Of a stretch of DNA of 64,000 bases, positions 1-7,529 are shown piece by piece; position 1 is the stretch's first letter, and each line of letters starts with the position of its first letter. Below the pieces are notes generated by a model, which worked only from the letters and a program-made list of their open reading frames with translations, ran no database searches and had not been told where the DNA came from. A program made the translations under genes and the position numbers. Origin of the DNA: Bacteroidota bacterium (GTDB lineage: Bacteria; Bacteroidota; Bacteroidia; Chitinophagales; Chitinophagaceae); NCBI GenBank assembly GCA_023423405.1, contig JAFAFR010000008.1:1-64000 (forward strand). The letters are read 5' to 3'.

Positions 1-74
1 AGCATTGAAATATTTTCTTGCTTTGGGATAACAGGAACGCGTATGCGTTTTCTGTAACCACCAACCGACTAACG

Positions 75-263
75 ATGCGAACAAACCTTATCCTTTGGCT
101 GCTGCTGGTGGTGGCTTCGACCGGGACTTTGATGGCCCAGTCGGGCTACCGGGCAGCGGCCGGCCCTGCCGCCTCCGGCTCCCCGCTGGAGAGGATCCTG
201 GCCTTCCCGGGCAAATTATCGCATCAACTCTCGGAGCAACAGTCAAGAGCTGAATCCTTGTGA
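75..263 (+). pseudogene. N-terminal remnant of a secreted protein
   Basis: The frame opens at ATG 75 with a clear signal peptide (MRTN, hydrophobic core LILWLLLVVA, likely cut after the first AQ near residue 21). A short Ala/Gly-rich linker follows, then an amphipathic stretch beginning ERILAFPGKLSHQLSEQQ. That stretch resembles the start of secreted coiled-coil proteins common in Chitinophagaceae; this family link is from memory. The frame stops at 261-263, exactly where RHS core sequence begins in another frame. I read it as the 5' end of a gene truncated by recombination. It could instead be a small exported peptide of about 62 residues. Confidence 0.45.
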
Positions 264-1402
264 GTAACGAAAGCAATATTGCTGTGCATTTCGACAACCT
301 GTCAATTACCCACACTCCCGGCCCCTTGTTGGAGGAAACGCATTATTATCCATTTGGACTCACCATGGCGGGGATTAGCAGCAGGGCCATGAACAAACTG
401 GACAACAAGTACGAGTACAACGGCAAGGAAAAACAGGAAAAAGAGTTCATCGATGGTGCAGGCCTCGACTGGTACGACTATGGAGCAAGGATGTATGACC
501 CGCAGATAGGAAGGTGGCATGTGGTGGATCCTTTAGCCGACAATTCAAGAAGGTGGAGCACTTATAACTTCGCCTATAACAATCCTTTAAGGTATATTGA
601 CCCCGATGGAATGCAGGCAGATGACTGGAAGAAAGATAAAAACGGGAATTTTGTTTTTGATGAGAATCTTACACAAGAAAATGCATCAACTCAATTAGGG
701 GAAGGAGAAAGTTATGTTGGGGCATCAGCTACGGTAACTTCGGGTGCCCGAAATGAAGATGGAACGATAAATCCGGAAACGATGCATCAGCTGAATTCGG
801 ATGGTACAGTTACTGATATGAAAAATAACGAAACATATTTTGGAGGAGCATCAACGACCACTGCCAAGGGAACCTCCATAATTTCGAGCTCATCTTTTTC
901 TATGGAAGATTTAGGTGCTTTATTACAAAAAGGAGGTAATTTACTACAAGGTGCTGGTAATGCGGAAGGTGCAATAGGCGCTATTCAGATAGCAATGTTG
1001 GAATATCGAAAAGCGCTTCCAATAGAGAGCAAAATCGGCACTTTTGGAAAATTCAGTTCTGCATATCGGCCGCTTGGTGTTTTGCGCAGGGTGTTAGGAC
1101 CATTAGGGAATCTTGGTACGGTTATGGGGGTTGGAATGGACTACCAAGCTATGAGTAATGGCCAAATTGGAACAGGTCGCTTTGCTTACAGAACAGCAGG
1201 CGCGGTTACTTCAGTTGGAATAAGTACATACATTGGTGGACAGTTCGGTGGTCCGTGGGGTGCTGCTACAGGGGCAGCCATCGGCGCAGGAGTCGTTGCA
1301 GGAGAGCAAGGCTATGATGGCTTCATGTATTGGCATGGAGCGATGTCTAGCGGATTGGGAAATATTGAGAGCGCTTTACGTAGCGGTTGGCTGCCAAGAT
1401 AA
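260..1402 (+). CDS. Orphan RHS core with variable C-terminal (probable toxin) domain
   Basis: Residues 1 to about 118 match the end of a Bacteroidota RHS/YD-repeat protein: SNES...FDNL, then EETHYYPFGLTMAGIS, YNGKE, LDWYDYGARMYDPQIGRW, and the closing NPLRYIDPDGM. After DPDGM the sequence changes character, as in polymorphic toxins where the C-terminal domain is swappable. That domain (about residues 120-380) has a polar linker, then a Gly/Ala-rich hydrophobic part with GxxxG-like repeats near residues 285-360. I do not recognise its activity; a membrane-acting toxin is possible. The GTG at 260 is only where the frame opens, because an in-frame stop lies at 251-253. The YD repeats that should precede it are absent, so this is an orphan tip and may not be translated alone. 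A candidate immunity gene starts 5 bases downstream. Confidence 0.7.
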   Translation: MSNESNIAVHFDNLSITHTPGPLLEETHYYPFGLTMAGISSRAMNKLDNKYEYNGKEKQEKEFIDGAGLDWYDYGARMYDPQIGRWHVVDPLADNSRRWSTYNFAYNNPLRYIDPDGMQADDWKKDKNGNFVFDENLTQENASTQLGEGESYVGASATVTSGARNEDGTINPETMHQLNSDGTVTDMKNNETYFGGASTTTAKGTSIISSSSFSMEDLGALLQKGGNLLQGAGNAEGAIGAIQIAMLEYRKALPIESKIGTFGKFSSAYRPLGVLRRVLGPLGNLGTVMGVGMDYQAMSNGQIGTGRFAYRTAGAVTSVGISTYIGGQFGGPWGAATGAAIGAGVVAGEQGYDGFMYWHGAMSSGLGNIESALRSGWLPR

Positions 1403-1407
1403 TAATC

Positions 1408-1890
1408 ATGATAATAAAACAAACTTTCTTTAATCATATCAAGGTGCTGTGGATAACGATATTCACGACACTTCTATACTTTTTAGGGTGGTGGTATTTT
1501 GGATTTAAAGATGACTTTTTCCTGATTTTTCTAGGTTTTTATATCCTTACAGTTGTTCCTTCTTTCTTTTTGCATATTAGCTATTATCTCAGAAACAAAG
1601 GAATGGTATGTGAGATTCTACCAGACAGGATAAGGATTGAAAAAGAGGGCAAAGAAGAAACCGTAATCGCGAGCAGTGACATACAAGAAGTTGTAGTATA
1701 TAAATCAGCTAGCATGGATGCAGGCGGTATCCCTATAACTCCAATGGAAGCCTATTTTTTTGTACGGATTTTTGACAAGAATAATAAAAGGTATGATCTC
1801 ACTTGCTTAATGGATACCAATATCGATAGATCTATAAGAACAATACAGGGCGTAAAAATATTTAAAGAAAGGGGACTTTTTAATATATAG
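1408..1890 (+). CDS. Two-helix membrane protein, candidate immunity protein
   Basis: Starting at ATG 1408 the product has 160 residues. Two hydrophobic helices (about residues 10-30 and 35-57) are followed by a soluble beta-rich domain of about 100 residues, a layout like bacterial PH-domain membrane proteins. An upstream TTG at 1387 is in frame but overlaps the RHS gene, so I prefer ATG 1408, 5 bases after the RHS stop. The gene is much more A/T-rich than the rest of the window, typical of recently acquired toxin/immunity cassettes. Position directly behind a variable RHS tip suggests immunity to that tip; this rests on context, not on a recognised family. Confidence 0.6.
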   Translation: MIIKQTFFNHIKVLWITIFTTLLYFLGWWYFGFKDDFFLIFLGFYILTVVPSFFLHISYYLRNKGMVCEILPDRIRIEKEGKEETVIASSDIQEVVVYKSASMDAGGIPITPMEAYFFVRIFDKNNKRYDLTCLMDTNIDRSIRTIQGVKIFKERGLFNI

Positions 1891-1913
1891 TCTTCTTATT
1901 CCTAGAAACAGCA

Positions 1914-2195
1914 ACGCCTCGTAATCAGGGACGTTGCCTCAATCTGCTGGCGCTGCTCAGTACGTGCAATGCTTCCAAATCGGAAGCGGCCAACCGGCCG
2001 AAGGCTTACCTGAACTATTTGTTTTTTGACGAGCAGTTCAAATACGTGTCGAGCCCGCCGGCGCCGGTGGCAGGATTCTCAACAGACGGTTGCGATGTGA
2101 TGTTGGGTATTGCTCAGATTGTAAAATACTTATTTGTTTTTCAGGAACGCGACTCTGTAAAGGACCAATGGCTTAGTATTCTGAAAAGCCCCTAG
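1914..2195 (+). pseudogene. Displaced RHS-protein fragment
   Basis: An open stretch without a credible start encodes LLALLSTCNASKSEAANR, then RPKAYLNYLFFDEQFKYV, a sequence typical of Bacteroidota RHS proteins just before the core domain. It runs in one frame to a TAG at 2193-2195. After about 2096 it loses resemblance to RHS and becomes A/T-rich. It lies downstream of the toxin/immunity pair, although in an intact protein this segment would precede the core at 260. The order is that expected when a new tip cassette is inserted and older pieces are left behind. Confidence 0.6.
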
Positions 2196-2421
2196 AGTCC
2201 TTTGATAGAAGAGACGCGCTACTACTATCTTTTCAAACTTACCATAAACAGGCTCAATCGGCTGCCTTTGCGCGTTCATTTTCGGCGGGGGGCAACTTCA
2301 TCGGTATTTACCTAATCCTGAAATAAATGGTCATTCAACCAAGGAAATGACTTTGGATACGATGTACCAAGAAAAATAGTCTCAGTTCGTAATACACAAC
2401 ATAATCAAGAAACAAAACCCA
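2196..2421. other. Gene-free end of the RHS scar
   Basis: No convincing gene is seen here. A short plus-strand frame ending near 2326 reads FSAGGNFIGIYLILK and could be another decayed RHS scrap, but it is too short to assign. Base composition is lower in G+C than in the genes that follow. No terminator hairpin was found. Confidence 0.4.
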
Positions 2422-4506
2422 CTACTCCAGCCAAACCGTTTGCGTAAACGCGCCATTCGCCGCAGCATCCCACACTTCCAACCGCACCCATTTGCGGCCG
2501 CCCAGGTCCAGCGTCTGCTGAATGGTTTGCTCACCAAAAGCCGTGGTGTTGGTAAGGTCAATGCGGTGACGGTACGTGGTTTTGCCATCGCCCGAAATGA
2601 TCTCCGCAAAACTCAGCGGAAAAGTCCAGTTGACGCGGAAGGCAATTTTTGCAGCAGCAGGATTGTTGAGCGGACCCGAACTGCCGCTGCCACGGCCGTT
2701 TACGGTGAAGGAAGGAATAAGCACCTCGCCCGTGGTGGTAAAGAATTTGCCTGATTCCATCGCGTCCAGCACCGGCTGCCAGCCTTCTTCAAACGCAGGT
2801 AGCTTGTCCATCTGCAGGTAGTTCACATTGAGGTGGGCATACATTTCATTTTCCGGCTCGATGGTGAACAGGTCGGCTTCGCCGATCACTTTTTTCTTTT
2901 CTCCCCAGTTGTTCATATCATCCATCAGGTCCAGTATGCGGCCATTGCCCAGCTTGGTTTGCGACAGATCGGCCGGCATCGCTTTCCAGGCAGCACCCAG
3001 GAAGCGGTCCGATTTGAAAAAAGCTTCGTCCTTGTACTTGTCGGGGTAACCGGTGGAACCTTTGGTGCGGGCATGCGCCGTCCAGGCAAGCCCGCGCTCC
3101 TTTTTCAGCAGATCCAGCATCTCCGTCGCATTCCCGATATTGTACACTTTGCCGTAAACAGGATGGGTGGATTCCACAGGAGCGTCTTTTTTACGCGACA
3201 TGATCCAGTACACCGGCCTGGGAAAAATTTGCAGCCAGTGACCACCGTAAAATTCGTTGGGCTCTTCTCCCGGCATCAGTAAAAATTCCTTATCAGAATA
3301 CTTCCGGCACATGTCGAACAGGTATTTCAATTCGAGTAAACGCAATTCATCGGGGCCCTGCGGATGCGCCGTATAGTGGAATTCGGCCAGGTGCACCATG
3401 TCCACACCGGTCGACTTGAACACTTTTACAAAATTGGGTGTATCGGGCATGGGCTTGTTGGCCACCATCACCTTCATCACAAACTCGTTGTGAAAATGGC
3501 TGGCCATGGTTTTGTAGCCGGGCAGCGCCACATAGGAATCGTTGTGGGTGAATTTTTTCACGGCCGCCAGAACAGCAGGAGCGCCCGCTGCGGAAAGCTG
3601 GCAGAAAAAATTCAGGCGCTGCGCCGTATGGGGTGGCGCATTGAACCAGGGCACAAAACGTTTGTCGCCCAACAGGTCCTGCCTTATGCCAATTCCATAT
3701 CCGTCAAATGCATTTTTATAATCCGAACCATACCAGGTGAACTTCAAATTGAAAGCTTCATCCAGCGGGTAGAAATATTGGTGTGGTGCAGGAAATACCG
3801 CAATGCTTCCGCCTTTGCTGTTCCCGATGATGGTGCGGTATTTCACCGCCTGGTTCTTAGCGCTGTCACCGGGATGTACAGCAACCGACTGCAACTGGTC
3901 GTATACATCCGCATAGGAAACCGTTTCCCAGATGCCCTGTTTGCTTACAAGCCCTGCATCGTAGAGGATAGCGGTGGAATCGGCTGCAGTGGACAACACT
4001 GCGGCAATGTTAAACAAGGGACTTCCATTGTATAATGTGATCTCCACGGCTCCTGTAAAATCCGGCGCCGTGGCCTCGCCGATCCGGATAACAGTGCGTG
4101 AGCCGTAGCTGCTGACAGCGGCGCTGGTTTTTTGCAGCACCACTTTGTGAGACTTGTACGGCTTTAGCGGAACCCTGTCAAAGAAAATATTCCAGCCGTT
4201 TTGCGATACCAGGTCGCGCTTACCCACGGTGAGCCAGAATGCAGGATCGGCCTCTGCGGCGATCTCCTGCAATGCAGAACCTTTCAGCAAGCCGATGCTT
4301 TTAAACAGCGGCGCATTCTTATCCAGGTTGATCACCAACTGTCCGAATTCTTTTTGCCCTGCGGGCCACTTTACAGACAGGGTATTGTCTTTTCCCACGG
4401 TGAGCTTAACGCCGCTCTTCTTATTGAAAGCGGTGGTATTTACGGGCACCTGCGCATTGCAGAAAAAGATACTCAGCAGCAGCGCAATCAAAGCGGTTGT
4501 TCTCAT
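2422..4506 (-). CDS. Secreted protein with PHP (CehA/McbA-like) metallohydrolase features
   Basis: The 694-residue product starts with a signal peptide (MRTTALIALLLSIFFCNAQ). The first 320 residues look beta-rich. From about 335 come motifs in the order expected for CehA/McbA-type PHP hydrolases: an HxH in SHFHNEF (near 337), AEFHYTAHP, PGEEPNEFYGGHW (near 412) and AWTAHART (near 477), followed by a segment ending ESGKFFTTTGE. A beta-sandwich-like tail closes the protein. PHP enzymes hydrolyse phosphate or other esters with several metals; the substrate here is unknown. It lies 37 bases downstream of the DUF4861 gene, probably as last gene of the uronate operon, so a role on uronate-containing polysaccharide is likely. 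The PHP call is by eye. Confidence 0.5.
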   Translation of the reverse strand: MRTTALIALLLSIFFCNAQVPVNTTAFNKKSGVKLTVGKDNTLSVKWPAGQKEFGQLVINLDKNAPLFKSIGLLKGSALQEIAAEADPAFWLTVGKRDLVSQNGWNIFFDRVPLKPYKSHKVVLQKTSAAVSSYGSRTVIRIGEATAPDFTGAVEITLYNGSPLFNIAAVLSTAADSTAILYDAGLVSKQGIWETVSYADVYDQLQSVAVHPGDSAKNQAVKYRTIIGNSKGGSIAVFPAPHQYFYPLDEAFNLKFTWYGSDYKNAFDGYGIGIRQDLLGDKRFVPWFNAPPHTAQRLNFFCQLSAAGAPAVLAAVKKFTHNDSYVALPGYKTMASHFHNEFVMKVMVANKPMPDTPNFVKVFKSTGVDMVHLAEFHYTAHPQGPDELRLLELKYLFDMCRKYSDKEFLLMPGEEPNEFYGGHWLQIFPRPVYWIMSRKKDAPVESTHPVYGKVYNIGNATEMLDLLKKERGLAWTAHARTKGSTGYPDKYKDEAFFKSDRFLGAAWKAMPADLSQTKLGNGRILDLMDDMNNWGEKKKVIGEADLFTIEPENEMYAHLNVNYLQMDKLPAFEEGWQPVLDAMESGKFFTTTGEVLIPSFTVNGRGSGSSGPLNNPAAAKIAFRVNWTFPLSFAEIISGDGKTTYRHRIDLTNTTAFGEQTIQQTLDLGGRKWVRLEVWDAAANGAFTQTVWLE

Positions 4507-4543
4507 TTGTCAGCATTTAAAACCGTTCGCAAAAACGGTGCGT

Positions 4544-5806
4544 TTATTTCCATTTCTGGATAAGCGGTTTGGAAAAATTTTCTGCCTCGCGCGCGAGATA
4601 GGTGGCAAAACCTTCGCGCGTGGCGAATTGGTTGTGGGACTTTTCCCAGCCCACGCAAAACCGGTAAACAGCAGGATGGCTATCCGAGATTTTTTGACCG
4701 ATGATATAGCTGTCGTAGATCTTCTGCACGTATGCCATTTTGCCTTTCACGATTTCTTTCGGTAAAGAATCGACCGTTGTAAAAGTTTTTGCAGGGACAA
4801 TAATGGCCATGCCAAGGTTGTCGTGGTTTTCGGATTGGCGGCCATAACTGTAAAGAGCGGCAGCATCGTCTTGCGTGAACTGTCCCGGAACGTTCTCGTA
4901 AAAATTAGCCATGCCCGTTTGCAGGTTAATCCCCTCGGGCAAGCCCGCAGTTGATACGGTGGATTGATAAAAATACTGTCCGCCCCAGATGCTTACCTGT
5001 TCGGTGATGGTTGCCGGTTTGTCTTTGATGTTAAACTGGTAAACGATCCTGAAAACGGCCCGCAGCGGCCCGTCTGCCAGTTTCTCGTAGGTTTCGGACA
5101 GCACATTTTCACCACCCAGCCTGATCACCGAATCAATCCCATTCACGGTGAAGGCCAGGGATCCTGCCCCCAGCGAATTACCGGCGTGTAAAATGTCCAT
5201 TCCCCAGGGAGCAAGGTGGTGGTAGCTGGCGTTCAGGTTGGCGCCCACGGTGTCCATTACAAGAGCGGGCGCTGTTTTGCCGAAAATATCCTTGCCGTTC
5301 CTGGTATCGAAATACAAACGGAAACCTACTTTATCGTTTTCCCAGGCCGGACCCTCCGTTAGGTACAGCGGCAGTGGCTGTTTGGAAAAATCGGTAGGCG
5401 GATTGTGCAGCGGCATGGTCTCTTTCGGAAGGTCGGGGCCGAAGGCGGTATCGCTGGTCTTCTTTCTCAGGCGGGCATGGGCCAGGGAAGATGCCGTATC
5501 TGTGTGCTGGCTACTGGTGGAAAAACGCACCGTTTGGTTGGGCTGGAAAGAATACAAAAAACAGGCTTCGTCCCAGTTGCCGTCTTTGTCGAGGTCGTCC
5601 AGTTGCGTTACAACGGGGCGATTGTTTTCGTCCACCACCGAAAAGCCTTTGCCGGCAGTTCCGTTTTTTTCAATGGCAGCCCTTGATAGAACAACCAGTT
5701 CGTCCGGGCGCGCATGGCCGGATGGGTTCGTCACCGTAAACTGGACGGCCCTGCTGCTGCAGGCGGTGAGGGCAAGGGCGGCGTATAAAACAATCAATCG
5801 GTTCAT
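4544..5806 (-). CDS. DUF4861-family lipoprotein
   Basis: The 420-residue product begins with a lipoprotein signal ending ALTACSS (lipidated Cys16), so it should be membrane-anchored outside the cytoplasm. The body matches DUF4861 as I know it: QLDDLDKDGNWDEACFLYSF near the N-terminus, LYLTEGPAWENDKVGFRLYFD in the middle, and SYHHLAPWGMDILHAGNSLG. In Bacteroidota this family sits in loci for pectin, rhamnogalacturonan or other uronic acid polymers beside kduI and kduD, as here. Its biochemical role is not established to my knowledge; a hydrolase or binding role on uronate oligosaccharides is inference. It starts 4 bases after the kduI stop. Confidence 0.8.
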   Translation of the reverse strand: MNRLIVLYAALALTACSSRAVQFTVTNPSGHARPDELVVLSRAAIEKNGTAGKGFSVVDENNRPVVTQLDDLDKDGNWDEACFLYSFQPNQTVRFSTSSQHTDTASSLAHARLRKKTSDTAFGPDLPKETMPLHNPPTDFSKQPLPLYLTEGPAWENDKVGFRLYFDTRNGKDIFGKTAPALVMDTVGANLNASYHHLAPWGMDILHAGNSLGAGSLAFTVNGIDSVIRLGGENVLSETYEKLADGPLRAVFRIVYQFNIKDKPATITEQVSIWGGQYFYQSTVSTAGLPEGINLQTGMANFYENVPGQFTQDDAAALYSYGRQSENHDNLGMAIIVPAKTFTTVDSLPKEIVKGKMAYVQKIYDSYIIGQKISDSHPAVYRFCVGWEKSHNQFATREGFATYLAREAENFSKPLIQKWK

Positions 5807-5810
5807 ACAA

Positions 5811-6641
5811 TTAAAGAAGTTCGTTTATGTTGACCGCATCCATGTCGGTATAGGTGTAGTTTTCGCCGGCCATTCCCCAGATAAAACCGTAGTTGGAAGT
5901 ACCGCATCCGCTGTGGATGGACCAGGGCGGCGAAACGATGGCTTCGTGGTTGTTCACTACGATGTGCCGCGTTTGCTGCGGTTCGCCCATGAGGTGGAAT
6001 ACCCGCTGGTTGCCGGGGATATCAAAATAGAAATAGGCTTCCATCCTACGGGTATGCGTATGCGCCGGCATGGTATTCCACACGCTTCCTTTTTCCAGGA
6101 TGGTGAGGCCCATTACCAGTTGCGCACTTTGGATGCCTTCTGCATGAATGTATTTATAAATGGTCCGGTGGTTGGAGGTTTCCAGGGAACCGACGGTGCT
6201 GGAAGCGGCCTCTTCTTTCTTCAATAAGGTGGTGGGATAGGCCTGGTGGGCCGGCGCGGAGAGCAGGTAAAAACAGGCCGGCTGCTGCGGGTCGGCGCTG
6301 GCAAAGCTTACCGATTGCACGCCTTTACCGACATAGAGGCAATCGAGTTTGTTCAGTTCGTAGGATTGCCCGTCGGCCACCACATGTCCCCTGCCGCCCA
6401 CGTTGATGATCCCCAGCTCACGGCGCTCCAGGAAATAGTTGGCGCGCAGTTCTGCCTCGTTGGGTAGTGCAACGGGTTGAGCGCCCGGTTTTGCGCCACC
6501 CACGATCACGCGGTCGTAGTGCGTATATACGAGGGCGATAGCGCCATCACGCATCAGGTCCTGTACCAGGAAATTGGTGCGCAGGGCCTGTGTATCCATG
6601 GTTCTGACCTCGGCCGGACTGTTTTGAAATCGTATTTCCAT
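5811..6641 (-). CDS. kduI: 5-dehydro-4-deoxy-D-glucuronate isomerase
   Basis: KduI converts 5-keto-4-deoxyuronate, released by pectate or glycosaminoglycan lyases, to 2,5-diketo-3-deoxygluconate in the cytoplasm. The 276-residue length fits the family. The C-terminal cupin carries the zinc-site pattern PAHTHTRRMEAYFYF (two His and a Glu) and a later His in PPWSIHSGCG; the protein ends in the usual TYTDMDAVNI region. It lies between kduD (12 bases upstream) and the DUF4861 gene (4 bases downstream) on one strand, consistent with one transcript from the promoter region at 7422-7529. Confidence 0.95.
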   Translation of the reverse strand: MEIRFQNSPAEVRTMDTQALRTNFLVQDLMRDGAIALVYTHYDRVIVGGAKPGAQPVALPNEAELRANYFLERRELGIINVGGRGHVVADGQSYELNKLDCLYVGKGVQSVSFASADPQQPACFYLLSAPAHQAYPTTLLKKEEAASSTVGSLETSNHRTIYKYIHAEGIQSAQLVMGLTILEKGSVWNTMPAHTHTRRMEAYFYFDIPGNQRVFHLMGEPQQTRHIVVNNHEAIVSPPWSIHSGCGTSNYGFIWGMAGENYTYTDMDAVNINELL

Positions 6642-6653
6642 ATATAGTTTTTT

Positions 6654-7421
6654 TCAGCGACCCATCCAGCCGCCGTCAACATTTAATATTGTGCCGTGTA
6701 TATAAGCCGCTGCATCGGTGCACAAAAAAGCAACGGCCCCGCCGATGTCTTCCGCAGTGCCCCAGCGGCCTGCGGGAATGCGTTCGAGGATCGACCTGTT
6801 CCGCGCCGCATCGTCGCGCAGCGCCTGTGTGTTATCGGTTGCGATATAACCCGGCGCCACGCCGTTCACATTCACATTGTGCACGGCCCATTCGTTGGCC
6901 AGTGCTTTTACCAGTCCCGCTACTGCAGATTTGCTGGCCGTATAACCCGGCACATTGATGCCGCCCTGGTACGACAGCATGGAGCAGGTGAAAACGATCT
7001 TGCCCTGTTTTCTTTCCACCATTTCTTTTCCCAGCTCGCGGGCCAGTATAAAGGGGGCGTCGAGGTTTACGGCCATCACTTTATCCCAGTATTCATCGGG
7101 ATGTTCGGCAGCCGGCTTTCGCAGAATGGTGCCTGCATTGTTGATAAGGATATCAATGGTATGCTCCTGTTGTATGGATCGGATGAAGGCGTAGAGGGCA
7201 TCGCGGTCGCTGAAGTCAGCGGCATAGGCGCTGTATTCCCTGCCGGCGGCGGTAACGGCTTTTTCCGTGTCGCGGTTTTCATCCACTCCCGACGATACGC
7301 CGATGATATTGGCGCCGCACAAGGCCAGCCTTTCGGCAATGGCTTTTCCAATGCCCCTGGTGGCGCCGGTTACCAGCGCTGTTTTACCGCTGAGATCAAA
7401 TAAGGAAGCTATGGCCGTCAT
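6654..7421 (-). CDS. kduD: 2-dehydro-3-deoxy-D-gluconate 5-dehydrogenase (SDR)
   Basis: KduD reduces 2,5-diketo-3-deoxygluconate to 2-keto-3-deoxygluconate with NAD(P)H, the step after KduI. The 255-residue protein is a classical short-chain dehydrogenase: GATRGIGKAIAE cofactor loop near residue 19, NNAG near 95, catalytic YTASK near 160, and the terminal HGTILNVDGGWMGR. It is first gene of the leftward uronate operon and faces the lacI-type gene across 108 bases. Adjacency to kduI makes this assignment much firmer than for a lone SDR. Confidence 0.92.
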   Translation of the reverse strand: MTAIASLFDLSGKTALVTGATRGIGKAIAERLALCGANIIGVSSGVDENRDTEKAVTAAGREYSAYAADFSDRDALYAFIRSIQQEHTIDILINNAGTILRKPAAEHPDEYWDKVMAVNLDAPFILARELGKEMVERKQGKIVFTCSMLSYQGGINVPGYTASKSAVAGLVKALANEWAVHNVNVNGVAPGYIATDNTQALRDDAARNRSILERIPAGRWGTAEDIGGAVAFLCTDAAAYIHGTILNVDGGWMGR

Positions 7422-7441
7422 AATGGTAGTAGCTGGAAAAA

Positions 7442-7449
7442 CAATGTTA
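7442..7449 (-). promoter_or_regulatory. Possible -7 box for the kduD operon
   Basis: Read on the minus strand this is TAACATTG, one mismatch from TAnnTTTG, 20 bases before the kduD start codon. No clear -33 TTTG was found. Confidence 0.35.
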
Positions 7450-7493
7450 CTAAGAGATGGATGTATATTGGTTGGAAACTGTATTTTTATTTA

Positions 7494-7507
7494 CGAAAAC
7501 GTTGTAG
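7494..7507. promoter_or_regulatory. Possible LacI-family operator
   Basis: The intergenic region between kduD and the lacI-type gene contains CGAAAACGTTGTAG, centred on a perfect AACGTT palindrome at 7498-7503 with partial symmetry outward. LacI-family operators usually centre on a CG step in an AACGTT-like core. Its place in a divergent promoter region supports regulation of both genes. Only one copy was seen. Confidence 0.4.
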
Positions 7508-7529
7508 CTATTGATTTGCAGGGCTGTAG

